From JAUUZT01 sp964654015 (GTDB lineage: Bacteria; Chloroflexota; Dehalococcoidia; GIF9; AB-539-J10): 5,368 nucleotides of DNA. Position 1 is the first letter of the stretch. Every line of letters begins with the position of its first letter. Below are positions 4,632-5,368 of the stretch, in pieces. Made by a program: the position numbers and the translations under genes. The DNA is taken from positions 1 through 5,368 of the forward strand of contig CAZZHQ010000155.1 of the NCBI GenBank assembly GCA_964654015.1. The letters are read 5' to 3'. The notes below the pieces were generated by a model, which did not search any database, was not told where the DNA came from, and saw only the letters and a program-made list of their open reading frames with translations.

Positions 4632-5368
4632 TTAATATGAGTACAATGCTTCTTTTATTCGACTGCTGAGCCGTACCTGGTACTTCCCTGTTTTCTGGTT
4701 AAGCCGGTATCTAAACATTCTCCCCTTGATTTCCTCGCCTAATACGAGTCTTTCATTGTTCTTTTTCACCCATTCTTTTAGGTCATCGAAAACGAGGTCA
4801 TGCCAGTTATTGTCGAAGAGGGGCATAGAACGAGGTGTATATAAAGCCTCCCTAATATTACAACTGAGCTGCACTTGGTATTTGCCAATATATGGCTCAA
4901 AACGATAGCTGAACGTGTTACCTTTGATTATCTCTCCAGAATCAAGTCTGGATTTATTCCTCTTTATCCATGCCTTAAGGTTACTGTGTGGAATCTCATG
5001 CCAATCATGGTCATTTAACCAAAGTACGTTCGGTAATGCCTCAGCGTATATTTTCAATTGGTCAATTTGGGCAGACACATTGACTGAAAAATCCATCCAC
5101 CCTTTTCCCCTGTCAAATACGAACAAGTGGTCGAGTGACTTAGAACCTCCCGCATCTTCCGTGTAGCTACCTGCATCAACTTGGTAAAATATGAGCAATA
5201 GCTTAAGGAAATCGCAAAACGATAGTCCGGCATCATCGGTCATTTTCGCTAGTTTTTCAGTCGCTTCTTTACCACTGTAGTGTCCCCTGATATAGCTACC
5301 TATAACATCTTCTGATACAAGAGCCAACGCAATTCTTACTTCCTGGTCGTTGAAGTTCAGTTGGTTAA
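4632..5368 (-). CDS. Protein with two 59-residue tandem repeats (5'-partial, family unknown)
   Basis: The frame is open to the right edge; residues before the first TTG (5325-5327), reading NQLNFNDQEVRIALALVSED, look coding, so the start lies outside. I do not recognise the family. Counting from that TTG, residues 1-100 are helical, with a hydrophobic patch FLKLLLIFYQV (40-50) too short to call a membrane segment. Residues 105-163 and 171-229 are ungapped repeats of one another, with 30 of 59 positions identical by my count. Shared elements are a W-H pair, a helix of the form LKxWxKxNxxRL, then G-E-x-I-K-G, F-x-Y-R, GKYQVxLS and I-x-EALY. This reads as a helix followed by a beta-hairpin, perhaps a small nucleic-acid- or ligand-binding module. 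The repeats end the protein, which lies 26 nt upstream of the 2H phosphoesterase gene. A partner role with that enzyme is inferred only from position. Confidence 0.75.
   Translation of the reverse strand, partial: NQLNFNDQEVRIALALVSEDVIGSYIRGHYSGKEATEKLAKMTDDAGLSFCDFLKLLLIFYQVDAGSYTEDAGGSKSLDHLFVFDRGKGWMDFSVNVSAQIDQLKIYAEALPNVLWLNDHDWHEIPHSNLKAWIKRNKSRLDSGEIIKGNTFSYRFEPYIGKYQVQLSCNIREALYTPRSMPLFDNNWHDLVFDDLKEWVKKNNERLVLGEEIKGRMFRYRLNQKTGKYQVRLSSRIKEALYSY
4641..4817 (-). repeat. Coding repeat copy 2 (59 residues)
   Basis: Encodes FDNNWHDLVFDDLKEW through IKEALY. The divergence from copy 1 points to an old internal duplication rather than recent slippage. Confidence 0.8.
4839..5015 (-). repeat. 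Coding repeat copy 1 (59 residues)
   Basis: Encodes NDHDWHEIPHSNLKAW through IREALY. It aligns without gaps to copy 2 at 4641-4817, about half the residues being identical. A 21-bp linker separates them. Confidence 0.8.

Overview
The window looks like part of the accessory region of a bacterial mobile genetic element (integrated element, plasmid or prophage). It is AT-rich, with compact operons, strong purine-rich ribosome binding sites and several TTG starts. The leading gene is a TOPRIM/AAA-type replication protein typical of such elements. The 2H phosphoesterase at 3919-4605 resembles, from memory, a family seen in Chloroflexota (Dehalococcoidia) and some archaea, so a Dehalococcoidia-like host is my best guess. 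No marker gene here proves it.

Layout. Positions 2-1723 (+) hold the 3' part of a primase/helicase-like replication protein whose start lies before the window. Positions 1724-2084 contain no convincing gene. They hold a perfect 12-bp tandem repeat, several inverted repeats built on the heptamer GGTGAGT/ACTCACC, and an AT-rich stretch, which together look like an iteron/origin or an operator region. A plus-strand operon follows: an Hfq/Sm-like small protein (2085-2339, start chosen by its ribosome binding site), an unrecognised helical protein of about 107 residues (2360-2686), and a gene joined to it by an ATGA overlap. That last gene begins at 2683 but appears broken by one frameshift near 2808-2841. 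Its remainder (to 3491) encodes an HELAH zinc metallopeptidase domain followed by a four-cysteine zinc ribbon.

Positions 3492-3918 are mostly non-coding. They contain one weak minus-strand 71-codon ORF with a strong ribosome binding site, and a 24-bp sequence resembling a solitary IS3-type end. From the right edge, a minus-strand operon runs toward the first one: a protein with two 59-residue tandem repeats (4632 to the right edge, start outside) and a 2H phosphoesterase (3919-4605).

How they may work together (inference): the replication protein and the repeat region could form a replication module. The Hfq-like protein and 2H phosphoesterase point to RNA-level regulation, RNA repair or nucleotide-signal handling on the element. 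The HELAH protein resembles the ImmA/IrrE-type peptidases that often control mobile elements, though here it may be inactive because of the frameshift.
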